Positions 47,983 through 56,868 of a stretch of DNA of 64,000 nt are shown piece by piece. Under the pieces are notes generated by a model. That model did no database searches. It was not told where the DNA came from and saw only the letters and a list, made by a program, of their open reading frames with translations. This DNA is from Clostridia bacterium (GTDB lineage: Bacteria; Bacillota_A; Clostridia; TANB77; CAG-508). The position numbers were made by a program, and so were the translations under genes. Location: NCBI GenBank assembly GCA_017475185.1, contig JAFVGB010000004.1, positions 62,001 to 126,000 of the forward strand, written 5' to 3'. The stretch's first letter is position 1. Each line of letters starts with the position of its first letter.

Positions 47983-48396
47983 ATGGAAGTTAAATTAGAT
48001 TATTCTATTACAAGTGATGAATTTTTAGAAATGGTACAATCTGTTGGATGGAAAACTTATTCTGTTGAGCAAGTTGAAAAAGCATTAAAAAACACAATGT
48101 ATATGGTAAAAGCAAGTGTAGATGGTAAATTAGCAGGAATTGGAAGAGTTGTTGGAGATTATAGTATTGTTTGCATGTTATCTGACATTTGCGTTAAACC
48201 TGAATTTCAAGGTCTTGGCATTGGATTAAAAATTACTACTGAATTAAAAAGATTAATTGAATCTAACGTAAAAGATGGAGAAAAAATGCAAATAGAGCTA
48301 ACTCCTACTGCTGGGAATGAAGGATTTTATGAAAAAGCTGGATTTAAATATAAACCTGATAAAATAACAGGTATGTATTTATGGATAAAAAAATGA
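47983..48396 (+). CDS. GNAT family N-acetyltransferase
   Basis: A 137-residue single-domain GNAT protein. The acetyl-CoA-binding motif A is SDICVKPEFQGLGIGLKI (about 67-84, Q-G-L-G-I-G core), preceded by the beta4 strand and followed by GNEGFYEKAGFKY near the C-terminus. AAAGGAGA precedes the ATG. It ends in TGA, and the next GNAT gene starts 10 bp later, so the two form an operon. The acceptor is unknown. Confidence 0.9.
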   Translation: MEVKLDYSITSDEFLEMVQSVGWKTYSVEQVEKALKNTMYMVKASVDGKLAGIGRVVGDYSIVCMLSDICVKPEFQGLGIGLKITTELKRLIESNVKDGEKMQIELTPTAGNEGFYEKAGFKYKPDKITGMYLWIKK

Positions 48397-48405
48397 GGTG
48401 ATATT

Positions 48406-48867
48406 ATGTTAGAAATTTACAATATCAAAGATAAATTAGAATTTATAGAAGAAGTTGCCATACTTACCCAAAGAGAATGGGGAGAAAAAAATTTGGATGA
48501 AGATGAGTTTAAAATTAGAGTTCAAAGAAGTATAAATAGAATCAAAAATAATTTGAATAATCAATATTATTGTAAATTAATTCTACTTAAAGATGATGTA
48601 CTGGTTGGTTTTATTTCTATTTTTGAAACTGATGGAGATGAAAGAACAGATTTAAAACCTTGGTATGCTACGATGTATGTTAAGGAAGAATTTAGAGGTA
48701 ATGGTTATTCAAAGATGCTTAATGATGCTATTTTGAATGAAGCTAGGATACGAGGATTTGATAGGTTATATTTAAAAAGTGATTTGGTTAATTATTATGA
48801 GAAATTTGGTGCTAAGTATATTGAAGATTTGAAAAATGGTGAAAAGTTGTATTGTATTGAATTATAA
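48406..48867 (+). CDS. GNAT family N-acetyltransferase
   Basis: A 153-residue GNAT protein with ATMYVKEEFRGNGYSKMLND (about 88-107; R-G-N-G-Y core) and the C-terminal LVNYYEKFGAKYIED. GAGGTGAT, overlapping the TGA stop of the preceding GNAT gene, supplies the ribosome site, so translation is probably coupled. The two proteins are diverged and not recent duplicates. Substrate unknown. Confidence 0.9.
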   Translation: MLEIYNIKDKLEFIEEVAILTQREWGEKNLDEDEFKIRVQRSINRIKNNLNNQYYCKLILLKDDVLVGFISIFETDGDERTDLKPWYATMYVKEEFRGNGYSKMLNDAILNEARIRGFDRLYLKSDLVNYYEKFGAKYIEDLKNGEKLYCIEL

Positions 48868-48900
48868 AATAAGCTGTGAATATAATTCACAGCTTATTTA
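48868..48900. terminator. Bidirectional terminator between convergent genes
   Basis: AATAAGCTGTGAAT pairs with ATTCACAGCTTATT around a short AT loop, between the GNAT pair and the RibD-like gene. Confidence 0.85.
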
Positions 48901-49596
48901 TTATTTTATAACTTTATATTTTAATTGTATATATGAGTCTTCTAATTTATTACATTCAAGCAATTGCAATGGCATTAACTTATTTAATTCATTTTCATCT
49001 TTTATAGATTCACCATCAACCAATGTTGCTACATCTTTTCCTCCAATAAGAATAGGGGCAATAACAATATTTACAAAATCTATTAATTTATTTCTGACAA
49101 ATAATCCATTTAGTGTTCCACCTGATTGAATTGTTAATTGTTCTGCATTATATTTTGTATATAAATCTTCTAATAATTTGTTTAGGTCTAATGAATCATA
49201 TTCTAATATTTCTAAATTGTCGTATTTATTTGTTAAGTTAAATGCAATATGATTTTTATTTGTTGTAACTAATATAACTTTTCCAACCCAATGGCATAAA
49301 TAATCAATTCCGTTTTCGTTTAAATGTGGCTTATTGTCTATTATAACAAATGTCACGGCATCAATTTTTTCATGGTATTGTTTTCTGTCATTTACTCCTA
49401 TTTTTGCCATTACTTTTCCAGTGTTTAAAGAAAATAGATCAGTTTCTTGCTCTAATTCATAATATTGGTGTAACCCTTCTTTTACTCCATTTATTTTGCA
49501 TAAATCCTTGTCTGCATCTAATTTATCGTTGTTTCCCGTACTTATCTTTCCGTCTAGTGATTCTAACATAAATAATGTTGTTATTGGTCTATTCAT
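48901..49596 (-). CDS. RibD C-terminal-like (DHFR-fold) reductase
   Basis: A 231-residue protein of the RibD C-terminal/dihydrofolate-reductase-like fold, an NADPH-dependent reductase family. Visible: MLESLDGKISTG (about 10-21), TIQSGGTLNGLFVRNKLID with the GG-x-L-N nucleotide-binding turn (about 155-173), and IVIAPILIGGKDVATLVDG. There is no deaminase domain and no other riboflavin gene nearby, so the substrate may differ from the riboflavin pathway pyrimidine. The ATG at 49596 is chosen with AAAGGAA upstream; a longer frame to 49668 would include the promoter. Confidence 0.85.
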   Translation of the reverse strand: MNRPITTLFMLESLDGKISTGNNDKLDADKDLCKINGVKEGLHQYYELEQETDLFSLNTGKVMAKIGVNDRKQYHEKIDAVTFVIIDNKPHLNENGIDYLCHWVGKVILVTTNKNHIAFNLTNKYDNLEILEYDSLDLNKLLEDLYTKYNAEQLTIQSGGTLNGLFVRNKLIDFVNIVIAPILIGGKDVATLVDGESIKDENELNKLMPLQLLECNKLEDSYIQLKYKVIK

Positions 49597-49630
49597 AGTT
49601 AATAATTCCTTTCTTATTGATTTTTTTTTC

Positions 49631-49659
49631 ATTATATTATAAAAGACAAATGATTTCAA
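49631..49659 (-). promoter_or_regulatory. Promoter of the RibD-like gene, shared with 47845-47873
   Basis: Minus-strand TTGAAA (49654-49659), 17-bp spacer, TATAAT (49631-49636), 35 bp before the start at 49596. Confidence 0.6.
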
Positions 49660-49716
49660 CTTTATCAATTCTATTTTATTTTAAGCTTTTATATGTTTGT
49701 ATAATATCACTTTCAC

Positions 49717-49746
49717 TTGACATAAAAATGTTCTATCTGCTATAAT
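49717..49746 (+). promoter_or_regulatory. Strong sigma-A promoter of the 133-residue orphan gene
   Basis: Perfect TTGACA (49717-49722) and TATAAT (49741-49746) with an 18-bp spacer, 32 bp before the GTG start. Confidence 0.75.
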
Positions 49747-49778
49747 TGTGACATCATCTTATATAGGAGGTTTTCACT

Positions 49779-50180
49779 GTGAAGAAAAATAAAAATAGCC
49801 GGAATATAGCAGAAAAGATTTCATTTTTTACAATGGGTCTTTCTGATTTCAACGGCACACCTGGAATCGGCATCGGCTTCACTCCAAAGTTATTTGGCAA
49901 CCCTTTTAGGAGACTGAAAAATAAGTTAAAAGAGCGCATTCGCCCTTACGGTCTAAAAATCGTAAAAATGCCTGATAATGCAGATTATATGGTTGTCCTG
50001 TTTGCTGACTTTGAGAACGACGATGGATATGACTGCTTAGGCTGCAAATGCTACTCAAAATCTAAAACAGGTAAGTTTCCTGAAGCTGAGTCTATTTGGT
50101 ATTGTGGAGTGTGTGGTGACGTAAATAAGCTTCGTTTTACCAAAGAAAACTCTAAAGTTTTATTCCTTGGTACAGTGTAA
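49779..50180 (+). CDS. Orphan protein with a Cys cluster
   Basis: A 133-residue protein with no recognised family. The basic N-terminal half contains a Gly-rich segment FNGTPGIGIGFTPKLFG (about 24-40) and RRLKNKLKERIRPYG; the C-terminal half has YDCLGCKCYSK and WYCGVCGD, a likely four-to-five-cysteine metal site. The start is GTG with AGGAGG 8 nt upstream. It has its own strong promoter and terminator. Codon use (GGC, CGC, GAC, AAG) is richer in GC than the surroundings, like the orphans at 19133 and 45867. Confidence 0.7.
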   Translation: MKKNKNSRNIAEKISFFTMGLSDFNGTPGIGIGFTPKLFGNPFRRLKNKLKERIRPYGLKIVKMPDNADYMVVLFADFENDDGYDCLGCKCYSKSKTGKFPEAESIWYCGVCGDVNKLRFTKENSKVLFLGTV

Positions 50181-50207
50181 ACAAACAAGTATTAATTATG
50201 CTTGTGA

Positions 50208-50241
50208 TAAATCCCCTTCAGCTTGGCTGAGGGGGATTTGT
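50208..50241 (+). terminator. Intrinsic terminator of the 133-residue orphan gene
   Basis: AAATCCCC-TTCAGC pairs with GCTGA-GGGGGATTT around a TTG loop, followed by GTTTATT. Strong GC stem, modest U tract. Confidence 0.85.
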
Positions 50242-50296
50242 TTATTGTACTGTTTTTTGAATACTTATGATTAGTGAAATAAATCACTATTTTTCT

Positions 50297-50968
50297 TTAC
50301 CATACAAATGGAATTAATTTATATCTAACTTTTTTCTTATAATCTGCATATCCTTTTAAATCCTTTTCCAATACAGCTTCTTCATTTTTTATCCTCTTTG
50401 CGATTATAATAGGATATATTAAAAATATAAGGAATGAAATTATAGAACCTAAAACTAATGGCATTGTTAAAAACAATAATATTGTTGCTAAATACATTGG
50501 ATGCCTTACTATTCCATATAATCCCGTATCTATTACTTTTTGATTGTTTTGCACTTCAATAGTACGTGAAAGGTAGGTATTTTCTCTTAACACTTCTGCG
50601 TATAAAATATACGCTATGATAAATAATATTGATGATATAATTATTACTACGTTAGGAAGTTCTATCCATTCATTTCTGTAGTTTAATCCTGCAAGAATAA
50701 ATCCAGCTATGAACATTAAGCCACTAAATAGCAAAACCCACTTTTGCTCAGTTTCTTTTTCTTTAGCGTTTAATCTCTTTTGTAGTAGCTCTGGATTTTT
50801 TATCATTAGAATAATTCCGGCTATGAACATCGGGATAAATAATAATCCTATTAATAACCAGCCGTTCCAATATTCTAGTGAATTTGCTGGGATGAATAAT
50901 AGGCAACCTACTACTATTAGTCCTATTATATATTTTGTTATTGCTTGAAAAAATAGTTTTTTATTCAT
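50297..50968 (-). CDS. Isoprenylcysteine carboxyl methyltransferase-like membrane protein
   Basis: A 223-residue membrane protein with about five helices. The C-terminal signature YGIVRHPMYLATILLF (about 151-166) and the later ERDL-like region EEAVLEKDLKGYADYKKKVRYKLIP match the ICMT/PEMT-type membrane methyltransferase family, where R-H-P and the E-x-x-L segment help bind S-adenosylmethionine. The bacterial substrate is not known. GGAGAG lies before the ATG. It follows the YoaP-like gene by 18 bp on the same strand, probably as one transcript. Confidence 0.85.
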   Translation of the reverse strand: MNKKLFFQAITKYIIGLIVVGCLLFIPANSLEYWNGWLLIGLLFIPMFIAGIILMIKNPELLQKRLNAKEKETEQKWVLLFSGLMFIAGFILAGLNYRNEWIELPNVVIIISSILFIIAYILYAEVLRENTYLSRTIEVQNNQKVIDTGLYGIVRHPMYLATILLFLTMPLVLGSIISFLIFLIYPIIIAKRIKNEEAVLEKDLKGYADYKKKVRYKLIPFVW

Positions 50969-50986
50969 AACTTATCTCTCCATTTT

Positions 50987-51730
50987 TTACTTTAATAATT
51001 TTTCTAAGGCATTTGCATTTAGTATTGTATTAGATATAAATTCTCCTTTATAAAAGTTGGCCCAATTGTTAAATATACATGGAGCATTTTTTGCCTTTTC
51101 TAGTGAGTCTATTTTTATGAAATTTAGCTTTATATTTTTCTCTTTTGCATAATCTGATAGCTCTTTTACTTCATATTCTACATATGGACATTCATTGCTA
51201 TAATAGATTGTAAAATCTTGATTTTCGATTTTCATAGTTCTTGCTGTTTCATTAAATTTTGGCGTTTGGCTGTTTTCGAATTGTAGTGCTAATAATTCGT
51301 AATCTGCTATGCTATCTACTACTTTGAATCCATAATGCTCAAAGAATTTCTTCTCCCCTAAAAATGGCTTTTTCTTTTTTGATACTAGTGTACAAATACC
51401 GCTTTTTCCTTTTTCTTTTGAATCATTTATTGCATATTCTAGCAATTCTTTTCCTATTCCTTTGCCTTTGAAGCTTCCTGCTACCCATAGACAGTATATG
51501 TATTCGTAGTTTTTACCACTAATAGGAACCCATGCTGTTTCTATTGGTTCGTATTCGATGAATATTTTTCCTCTGGCATTTAGTTTTCTGAAGACATGTC
51601 CGTCTTTTAATTTGTTTTTTATCCATTCTTTTTTGCTGTCAACACCTTGTTGGTGTTTTGGGTCACCTATTGCACAGCAGATGTGCTCTTGGCCGATGTT
51701 TTCTAGAGTTAGGTTGGTGTATTCGTTCAT
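50987..51730 (-). CDS. YoaP-like GNAT acetyltransferase
   Basis: A 247-residue two-domain protein. The N-terminal GNAT domain (about 1-150) has WVAGSFKGKGIGKELLEYA (motif A, G-K-G-I-G) and FFEHYGFKVVDS. The C-terminal part (about 160-247) is the YoaP-type thioredoxin-like domain, with FTIYYSNECPYVEYEVKELSDYA (a single Cys rather than CxxC) and APCIFNNWANFYKGEFISN. Its role is unknown. GGAGG precedes the ATG. First gene of a two-gene minus-strand unit with the ICMT-like gene. Confidence 0.88.
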   Translation of the reverse strand: MNEYTNLTLENIGQEHICCAIGDPKHQQGVDSKKEWIKNKLKDGHVFRKLNARGKIFIEYEPIETAWVPISGKNYEYIYCLWVAGSFKGKGIGKELLEYAINDSKEKGKSGICTLVSKKKKPFLGEKKFFEHYGFKVVDSIADYELLALQFENSQTPKFNETARTMKIENQDFTIYYSNECPYVEYEVKELSDYAKEKNIKLNFIKIDSLEKAKNAPCIFNNWANFYKGEFISNTILNANALEKLLK

Positions 51731-52082
51731 GGTTGGTCCTCCTTTTGTTTTTTTATTTTTATGTTTGAATTTGTATTCTTTGTAAATTTAGTATATAGTA
51801 TTTTTGTTTTTTTAGCAATGTAGTTGGATTATTTTTGCTTTTGGGATGGAGATGTTTTGACCCTCGGGTTGTGAGCGGCTCTTGACACGTTTATGTGATT
51901 TAGTGAAATCAATGGTTTTAGGCTGTATATCAATAAAAATTGGGGATACAGTTTTTCGAACATTTGTGTAATTTTTTGTATTTTTTTGAATCGATTCACA
52001 CCAGTTTATCCCCAAATCGATTTATACATATGTTCGTATAATTTTTAGGGAAAACCAATTTGATTTTTGGGAGGTTTTATAA
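51731..52082. other. Gene-free interval with two LexA-like boxes
   Basis: A 352-bp stretch with no supported gene. It holds CGAACATTTGTGTA at 51957-51970 and, in reverse orientation, CGAACATATGTATA at 52023-52036, both near the Gram-positive LexA (DinR) consensus CGAAC-N4-GTTYG. A TATAAT (52037-52042) is directly next to the second box. AATCGATT-type sequences occur twice. These suggest damage-responsive control of the following small gene; not tested. Confidence 0.4.
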
Positions 52083-52388
52083 ATGAATTTTAGAGAAGTA
52101 AATAAAAATGATATTTTAAAAAGTTGGTATGATGCTATGGAGGAAATATATTTATACTATATGACTGAGCAAGATAAATTTCATAATCTTAAGTTTGATA
52201 ATTATAGAGAAAATATTTTAAAGAATTTACCTAAACAAAATAAGGAATATGCTGAAAAACAGCTAGATTTAATTTATGACGATTTTATGAAGTACACTGA
52301 ATATATTACTGAAAAGTATTATAGAAATGGTTTTGTTGATGGTGTGCAACTTATTAAAGGTTGTTGTGATAGTATTCGTCCTTTTTAA
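52083..52388 (+). CDS. Small hypothetical protein
   Basis: A 101-residue, highly charged helical protein with many Tyr and Lys residues (SWYDAMEEIYLYYMTEQDKF, then FVDGVQLIKGCCDS at the C-terminus). No signal peptide, membrane helix or catalytic motif is visible, and I do not recognise the family with confidence; the C-terminal G-F-x-x-G-x-x-L pattern resembles small clostridial DUF proteins. GGGAGGT precedes the ATG. Upstream LexA-like boxes suggest SOS-type control. Confidence 0.65.
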   Translation: MNFREVNKNDILKSWYDAMEEIYLYYMTEQDKFHNLKFDNYRENILKNLPKQNKEYAEKQLDLIYDDFMKYTEYITEKYYRNGFVDGVQLIKGCCDSIRPF

Positions 52389-52454
52389 AGTGCAAAATTT
52401 GCACTTTAAAAGCAAGAAAATTGCACTTTAAAGGCGAGATTAATTCTCGCCTTT
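52388..52454 (+). terminator. Hairpin cluster ending in an intrinsic terminator
   Basis: A palindrome AAAGTGCAAA/TTTGCACTTT (52388-52408), a further TTGCACTTTAAA copy, and then AAAGGCGAG (52430-52438), loop ATTAATT, CTCGCCTTT (52446-52454) plus a T tract. The last hairpin is the likely terminator and is symmetric, so it may also serve the convergent TrlF-like gene. Confidence 0.8.
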
Positions 52455-52461
52455 TATTATT

Positions 52462-55290
52462 TTAATTCATATATTTTCTTCTTCGTAAATCAAATGCTGG
52501 CATTGTTCCTTCTAATATATCTATAACTTTTTTTCTAATATCCAGATTTTCTATACTTCCACTCTTATAAAAAATTTTATTATTATTTTTATCTATATTA
52601 CAATATATTATTTGCTCAGCATCGCAAGCAATTGCAATGTTAGGATTATGTGTAACAATTACAACTTGTCTTTTTTTCTTTGCTTCGCAAATACATGGTA
52701 CTAATTTATCATATACTGATTGATTATCTAGATTATCCTCTGGTTGATCAATTATAATTGGAATATCATCCTTACTTAATGCTAAATAAAAAATTAATAA
52801 TACTATTCCTCGTTCACCTGGAGATAATTCTTGTAAAGACAACTTATCTACTTTTAAGCTATAAACAATATCAATATAATCTAAATTACAAAGTAACTGG
52901 TAAAACTCTTGTTTATTTTTTACCTTTTTAGATGAATTATCTATATCCTCATAAATGCATTCTAAAACCTCTTCTATAAATTTCAACACGTCATTAACAT
53001 TATTAAAATCCTTATCTTTTAACATATTATTAATTGTATTTATAGATTCCGTTTTTCCACTAAAAATACCATTATAGTTTTTAGACACGTAACTCAATAG
53101 TCTACTTCCAAATTCTTTATCTTGTACAACCATATTAGTTGAAAAATTAATTTTACTATCAACGTCATTCAATATTCTCTTTATTTCCTTTTCAACTGGA
53201 GTATATATACTTTTATAAATATCCGTTATTTCTTTTTTCTTTTCAAATATTTCAGTAATTATTTTTACTCTATTATTTCTATGTTCTTCATAATTACTTG
53301 GTAATTGATTTTCTATATAGTCTAATTCTATTTTTAACGCTTCAATACTATTTTCTTTGTCTTTATTTCCTATAATTTCTTCTTTGTTTTTATTCCATTC
53401 CTCTAAATCATGTAAATACTTTTGATATTCTTTTTCTTGTGCATCAGATTTAGAAATTAATTCTTCTTTTTGACTTTCTAAATTTTTCTTTTTGGCTGTT
53501 AGTGATTTATCATTTTCAATATCTAATGTTTTAGATAATTTATTAATTTCTTGTGTAAGGTATATTTTTTTCGTCTTTAAAATTTTAGATGGAAACTCTA
53601 TTTTTATCTTAAAATCAGCTTCGTCAATATTTAATTTTTTTGCTACTATAGGTAGGTTATCATTTATTTCATTTACTTTAATTTGCAAATCATTAATACT
53701 ATATTCTAAGCTATTAATTTCTGAATCTTGTTCCTTTAAGTCTATTAAATCTTTCTCATTCTGAGCTATTTTAAGATTAATTTCTGATATTTGATTATTT
53801 AATGATTCAAGCGTATCCGTATATTTTTTGCTTTGCACTTTCTTTGGTTTTTTTACTTCTTTTGGTTTACTTTTTTCAAGACGCTCTAAGTCACTCTTCC
53901 TTTTTAGCAAATTTGCTTTCACTTCTTCTTTATAAGTCTTTGTAAGTTGTTCTTCGTCTTTTATAATATTTCTATTGATTTCTCTTAATTGCAATTGAAG
54001 CTCATCAATTTTATTTCTAATATTCGTTGTTTTTTCATAAATTAGCTGATTTAAATTCTTAGTATTTCCTCTTTCAACTTTATCAACATATGAAAATATT
54101 ACTTTGTTAATTTCTTCTTGGAACTCATTCTCTAAATCATTACAAATCTTTTCTATAAACTTTTGTGGTAAATACTGAGCGTTTTCTATAGTATATTCTT
54201 GATCAGTATTTGAAGTTAAACTATTTACTTCATCTTTATTTTGATCTTTCCATGTAACTTCAACTTTGTAATCATCTGCCAAATTTTTTGGTTTTTTCAT
54301 AAATCTATTTTCATTTAAAAAAGAAGCTTCTAGCATATTTTTACTATTACAGCCTAATGCAAGAATATCTGATAAAGCACTTTTTCCACTTCCTTTATTT
54401 CCAATTACAGCTATAAGTCCAGGATTCAATTTTAAATCCACATCAAACCATTCTTCTGTCTTATTTTTTGGTTCGTCTTTTCTCTTTATCTTTAATTCAT
54501 CAATATAATTACTATTTTTTTGATCAATCTTATCTAACTTTGGTGGCTTTACACCTACAAATACCCTTTCATTAGGTTGATATATGCATTGTATTAATCC
54601 TTCAAATGTTAAATCAGCTTTAATCCAAAGATTTTCCTTTAACTCATATTCATTTGGATTATGATTGTCAGAACAAATTATCATTGGTTTCTCTTTTATT
54701 GACGTGAATACTTTTTTTCTATATTCTTCAAGATCAGCCAATTTTCCCATTTCAAAAAAATGGACATTTTCCGCTATTTCCTCCTTTATAGCTTGTCCAA
54801 CAGGCAAAGAATTAGTAATCATATCATCTACCCCATTGCTCTTTCTGCCCGCATGTACACTAATAATGCCTTTATGATTTTTTGCAAATTCCACTATATC
54901 ATCAAAATCCCAATATATCTTTTCCATATTATCACTTGATTTTGATTTTGTTCTAATCATTATTGCCTCAAAATCATCTGATAGTGTTTTTAAATCTGCT
55001 TTACAATCAAATATCAATATTATATGTAAATTAGCTGCTCCTTTATCAGTTCTTAATTCAACCCCAGGGAAAAAAATTATATCAGGCGCCAATTTTCTCA
55101 GATTTTCAATTCTATCTCTATCTATTACAAAATGATCCGTGATAGCAACTGCTGAAATTTTATTCTTTTTTAGTTCATTACATAATAATTGATCTGCATC
55201 ATCCCCCTTATATTTATAATCATATGAAGACTTTGTATGCAAATGTAAATCCCATTTTCTCCATTCAGATCCTCTTTCAAAATTTTCCAT
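52462..55290 (-). CDS. PHP-domain and SMC-like ATPase (TrlF family type)
   Basis: A 942-residue protein. The N-terminal PHP phosphoesterase domain (about 1-270) has HLHTKSSYD, ITDHF, GVELRTD and CSDNHNP, the metal-binding signatures. An ABC/SMC-type ATPase follows: Walker A GNKGSGKSALS near 293, a long coiled coil (about 390-700, Lys/Glu-rich), the signature LSPGERG near 820, Walker B IIIDQPEDN near 845, and the switch THNPN. Proteins of this build (called TrlF-like) occur in defence islands and are believed to be nucleases or nucleotide-processing enzymes powered by ATP. Its neighbours are a DUF4143 ATPase and a type I restriction system. Exact activity is inferred. Confidence 0.85.
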   Translation of the reverse strand: MENFERGSEWRKWDLHLHTKSSYDYKYKGDDADQLLCNELKKNKISAVAITDHFVIDRDRIENLRKLAPDIIFFPGVELRTDKGAANLHIILIFDCKADLKTLSDDFEAIMIRTKSKSSDNMEKIYWDFDDIVEFAKNHKGIISVHAGRKSNGVDDMITNSLPVGQAIKEEIAENVHFFEMGKLADLEEYRKKVFTSIKEKPMIICSDNHNPNEYELKENLWIKADLTFEGLIQCIYQPNERVFVGVKPPKLDKIDQKNSNYIDELKIKRKDEPKNKTEEWFDVDLKLNPGLIAVIGNKGSGKSALSDILALGCNSKNMLEASFLNENRFMKKPKNLADDYKVEVTWKDQNKDEVNSLTSNTDQEYTIENAQYLPQKFIEKICNDLENEFQEEINKVIFSYVDKVERGNTKNLNQLIYEKTTNIRNKIDELQLQLREINRNIIKDEEQLTKTYKEEVKANLLKRKSDLERLEKSKPKEVKKPKKVQSKKYTDTLESLNNQISEINLKIAQNEKDLIDLKEQDSEINSLEYSINDLQIKVNEINDNLPIVAKKLNIDEADFKIKIEFPSKILKTKKIYLTQEINKLSKTLDIENDKSLTAKKKNLESQKEELISKSDAQEKEYQKYLHDLEEWNKNKEEIIGNKDKENSIEALKIELDYIENQLPSNYEEHRNNRVKIITEIFEKKKEITDIYKSIYTPVEKEIKRILNDVDSKINFSTNMVVQDKEFGSRLLSYVSKNYNGIFSGKTESINTINNMLKDKDFNNVNDVLKFIEEVLECIYEDIDNSSKKVKNKQEFYQLLCNLDYIDIVYSLKVDKLSLQELSPGERGIVLLIFYLALSKDDIPIIIDQPEDNLDNQSVYDKLVPCICEAKKKRQVVIVTHNPNIAIACDAEQIIYCNIDKNNNKIFYKSGSIENLDIRKKVIDILEGTMPAFDLRRRKYMN

Positions 55291-55360
55291 ATACTTCCCC
55301 CTTTTTTATATTACAACATCTTTTCTAAAAAATTTGTCGAAACTTGTCATTAATTATCAA

Positions 55361-55408
55361 AAAAGCAAAATAATTCTGTAAATTTACTTACACTCTTATT
55401 TTGCTTTT
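55361..55408 (-). terminator. Terminator of the DUF4143 ATPase gene
   Basis: AAAAGCAAAATAA (55361-55373) pairs with TTATTTTGCTTTT (55396-55408), 13 bp, with a 22-nt loop, just after the gene ending at 55425. Confidence 0.65.
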
Positions 55409-55424
55409 CTTTTGTCCTATAAAC

Positions 55425-56654
55425 TTATTTTTTATATTCTAATAGCCAATCTAATACATTTATTTTCTTTATACCATCAAAATCTGCATCTAAGTCATCA
55501 TCTAAAGTTAAAATATATTTAGGATAGTTATCATCAATTTTTTTCAGTGGAGCTAATTCTCTTTCTAAGGTCAAACTATGTCCTATTTCTCCTTCTCTTG
55601 TTGTTAGTGTAACTTGATAATAAAAAGTATTTTCTGAGTTTTTCGCAACAAAGTCGACTTCTAAATCGTCATATTTTCCTATATATACTTCATATCCTCT
55701 TCTTAATAATTCAAGATAAACTACATTTTCTAATATATGTCCCATATCTCGACCTGATCCTTGACCTAACATATAATATCTTAAGCCTATATCAATAGCA
55801 TAATATTTTTCTTGAGTCTTTAAGAATTCCTTTCCTTTTATATCATATCTATTAGCTTTATAAACAATAAAACTGTCTATAAGCGCATCTACATATGCTG
55901 ATACTGTATTATATGAATTATTTTTTTCTAGTCCCTCTATATTGTCACTTATGCTTTTCATGCTAGTTCTATTTCCTATATTATCATATAAATACTTAGT
56001 AACCCTTTCTAAAGTATTTCTATCTGTTATACCTTTTCTTTGCATTACATCTTTAAATAAAACCGTATTATATATACCATCTAAAAATAAATTGATATTA
56101 TCTGGATTTATTTTGTATAATTCGATTGCTTGAGGAAACGAACTATATCTTAAATAATCTCTAAACTTTCTTGATATATCTGTTTTATCTTCAAAAGCTG
56201 ATATATATTCTTTAAATGATAATGGTAACATTTTTATTTCTATATATCTTCCTGTAAGTAATGTTGCAAGTTCTGATGATAAAAGCCAAGCATTTGAACC
56301 TGTTATATATAAGTCAACGTCTTTATTGATAAATAAACTATCTACTGTTTTTTCAAATTCTTTAACTTTTTGTATTTCATCTAAAAATATATATGTTTTT
56401 TTACCTTTTATTAATTTTGATTTTAAATATTCATGTAACTTCATTCTATCTTGTAATTCTTCATAATCAGCATCCTCAAAATTAATCGATATTATTTGTT
56501 CTTCTTCTACTCCATTTTCCTTTAAATAATCTTGAAATATTTCAAGTAATGTAGATTTTCCACATCTTCTAATTCCGGTTATTACCTTTATTATATGTTG
56601 ACCTTTGAAATTTTTTAATATAGATAAATAATCTTCTCTATTTATTCTTTCCAT
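55425..56654 (-). CDS. AAA ATPase with DUF4143 (archaeal-type ATPase family)
   Basis: A 409-residue ATPase. Walker A is TGIRRCGKSTLL (about 25-36); Walker B is TYIFLDEIQKV (about 83-93); sensor YITGSNAWLLS follows. The C-terminal half carries DUF4143, with KGKEFLKTQEKYYAIDIGLRY and the nuclease-like LEVDFVAKNSENTFYYQV (a D-x-x-A-like core). Such proteins are widespread in gut anaerobes and their role is poorly defined; a mobile or defence link is often suggested. The ATG at 56654 is preferred over 56702 because GGAGGAG lies just upstream of it. Confidence 0.88.
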   Translation of the reverse strand: MERINREDYLSILKNFKGQHIIKVITGIRRCGKSTLLEIFQDYLKENGVEEEQIISINFEDADYEELQDRMKLHEYLKSKLIKGKKTYIFLDEIQKVKEFEKTVDSLFINKDVDLYITGSNAWLLSSELATLLTGRYIEIKMLPLSFKEYISAFEDKTDISRKFRDYLRYSSFPQAIELYKINPDNINLFLDGIYNTVLFKDVMQRKGITDRNTLERVTKYLYDNIGNRTSMKSISDNIEGLEKNNSYNTVSAYVDALIDSFIVYKANRYDIKGKEFLKTQEKYYAIDIGLRYYMLGQGSGRDMGHILENVVYLELLRRGYEVYIGKYDDLEVDFVAKNSENTFYYQVTLTTREGEIGHSLTLERELAPLKKIDDNYPKYILTLDDDLDADFDGIKKINVLDWLLEYKK

Positions 56655-56793
56655 ACAATCTCCTCCAACTATAATTATACTACCTTTTATTATTATAGTC
56701 AAGTTTTTTCAAAATTATGAAAAGACTTTTTGTTTTTATAAACTTTTTTCATATGTATACAATTTAATATTTCAACATACTTATAAATTTATT

Positions 56794-56868
56794 CAGATAA
56801 TCAATTTTATGAGAAGTTTGATGATGGTAAAATTGTTAATATTACAGATGAAATTCCTTTTGATATAC
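56794..56868 (+). repeat. 75-bp inverted repeat, left copy (silent hsdS side)
   Basis: Exact reverse complement of 58770-58844. It begins CAGATAATCAATTTTATG and encodes the conserved hsdS spacer NQFYEKFDDGKIVNITDEIP. It is the expected recombination site for inversion of the 2-kb segment between the copies. Confidence 0.92.

Noticed and set aside
51812..52015. 67-codon minus-strand ORF in the gap before 52083
   Set aside because: No ribosome site, no recognisable features, and it overlaps one LexA-like box.
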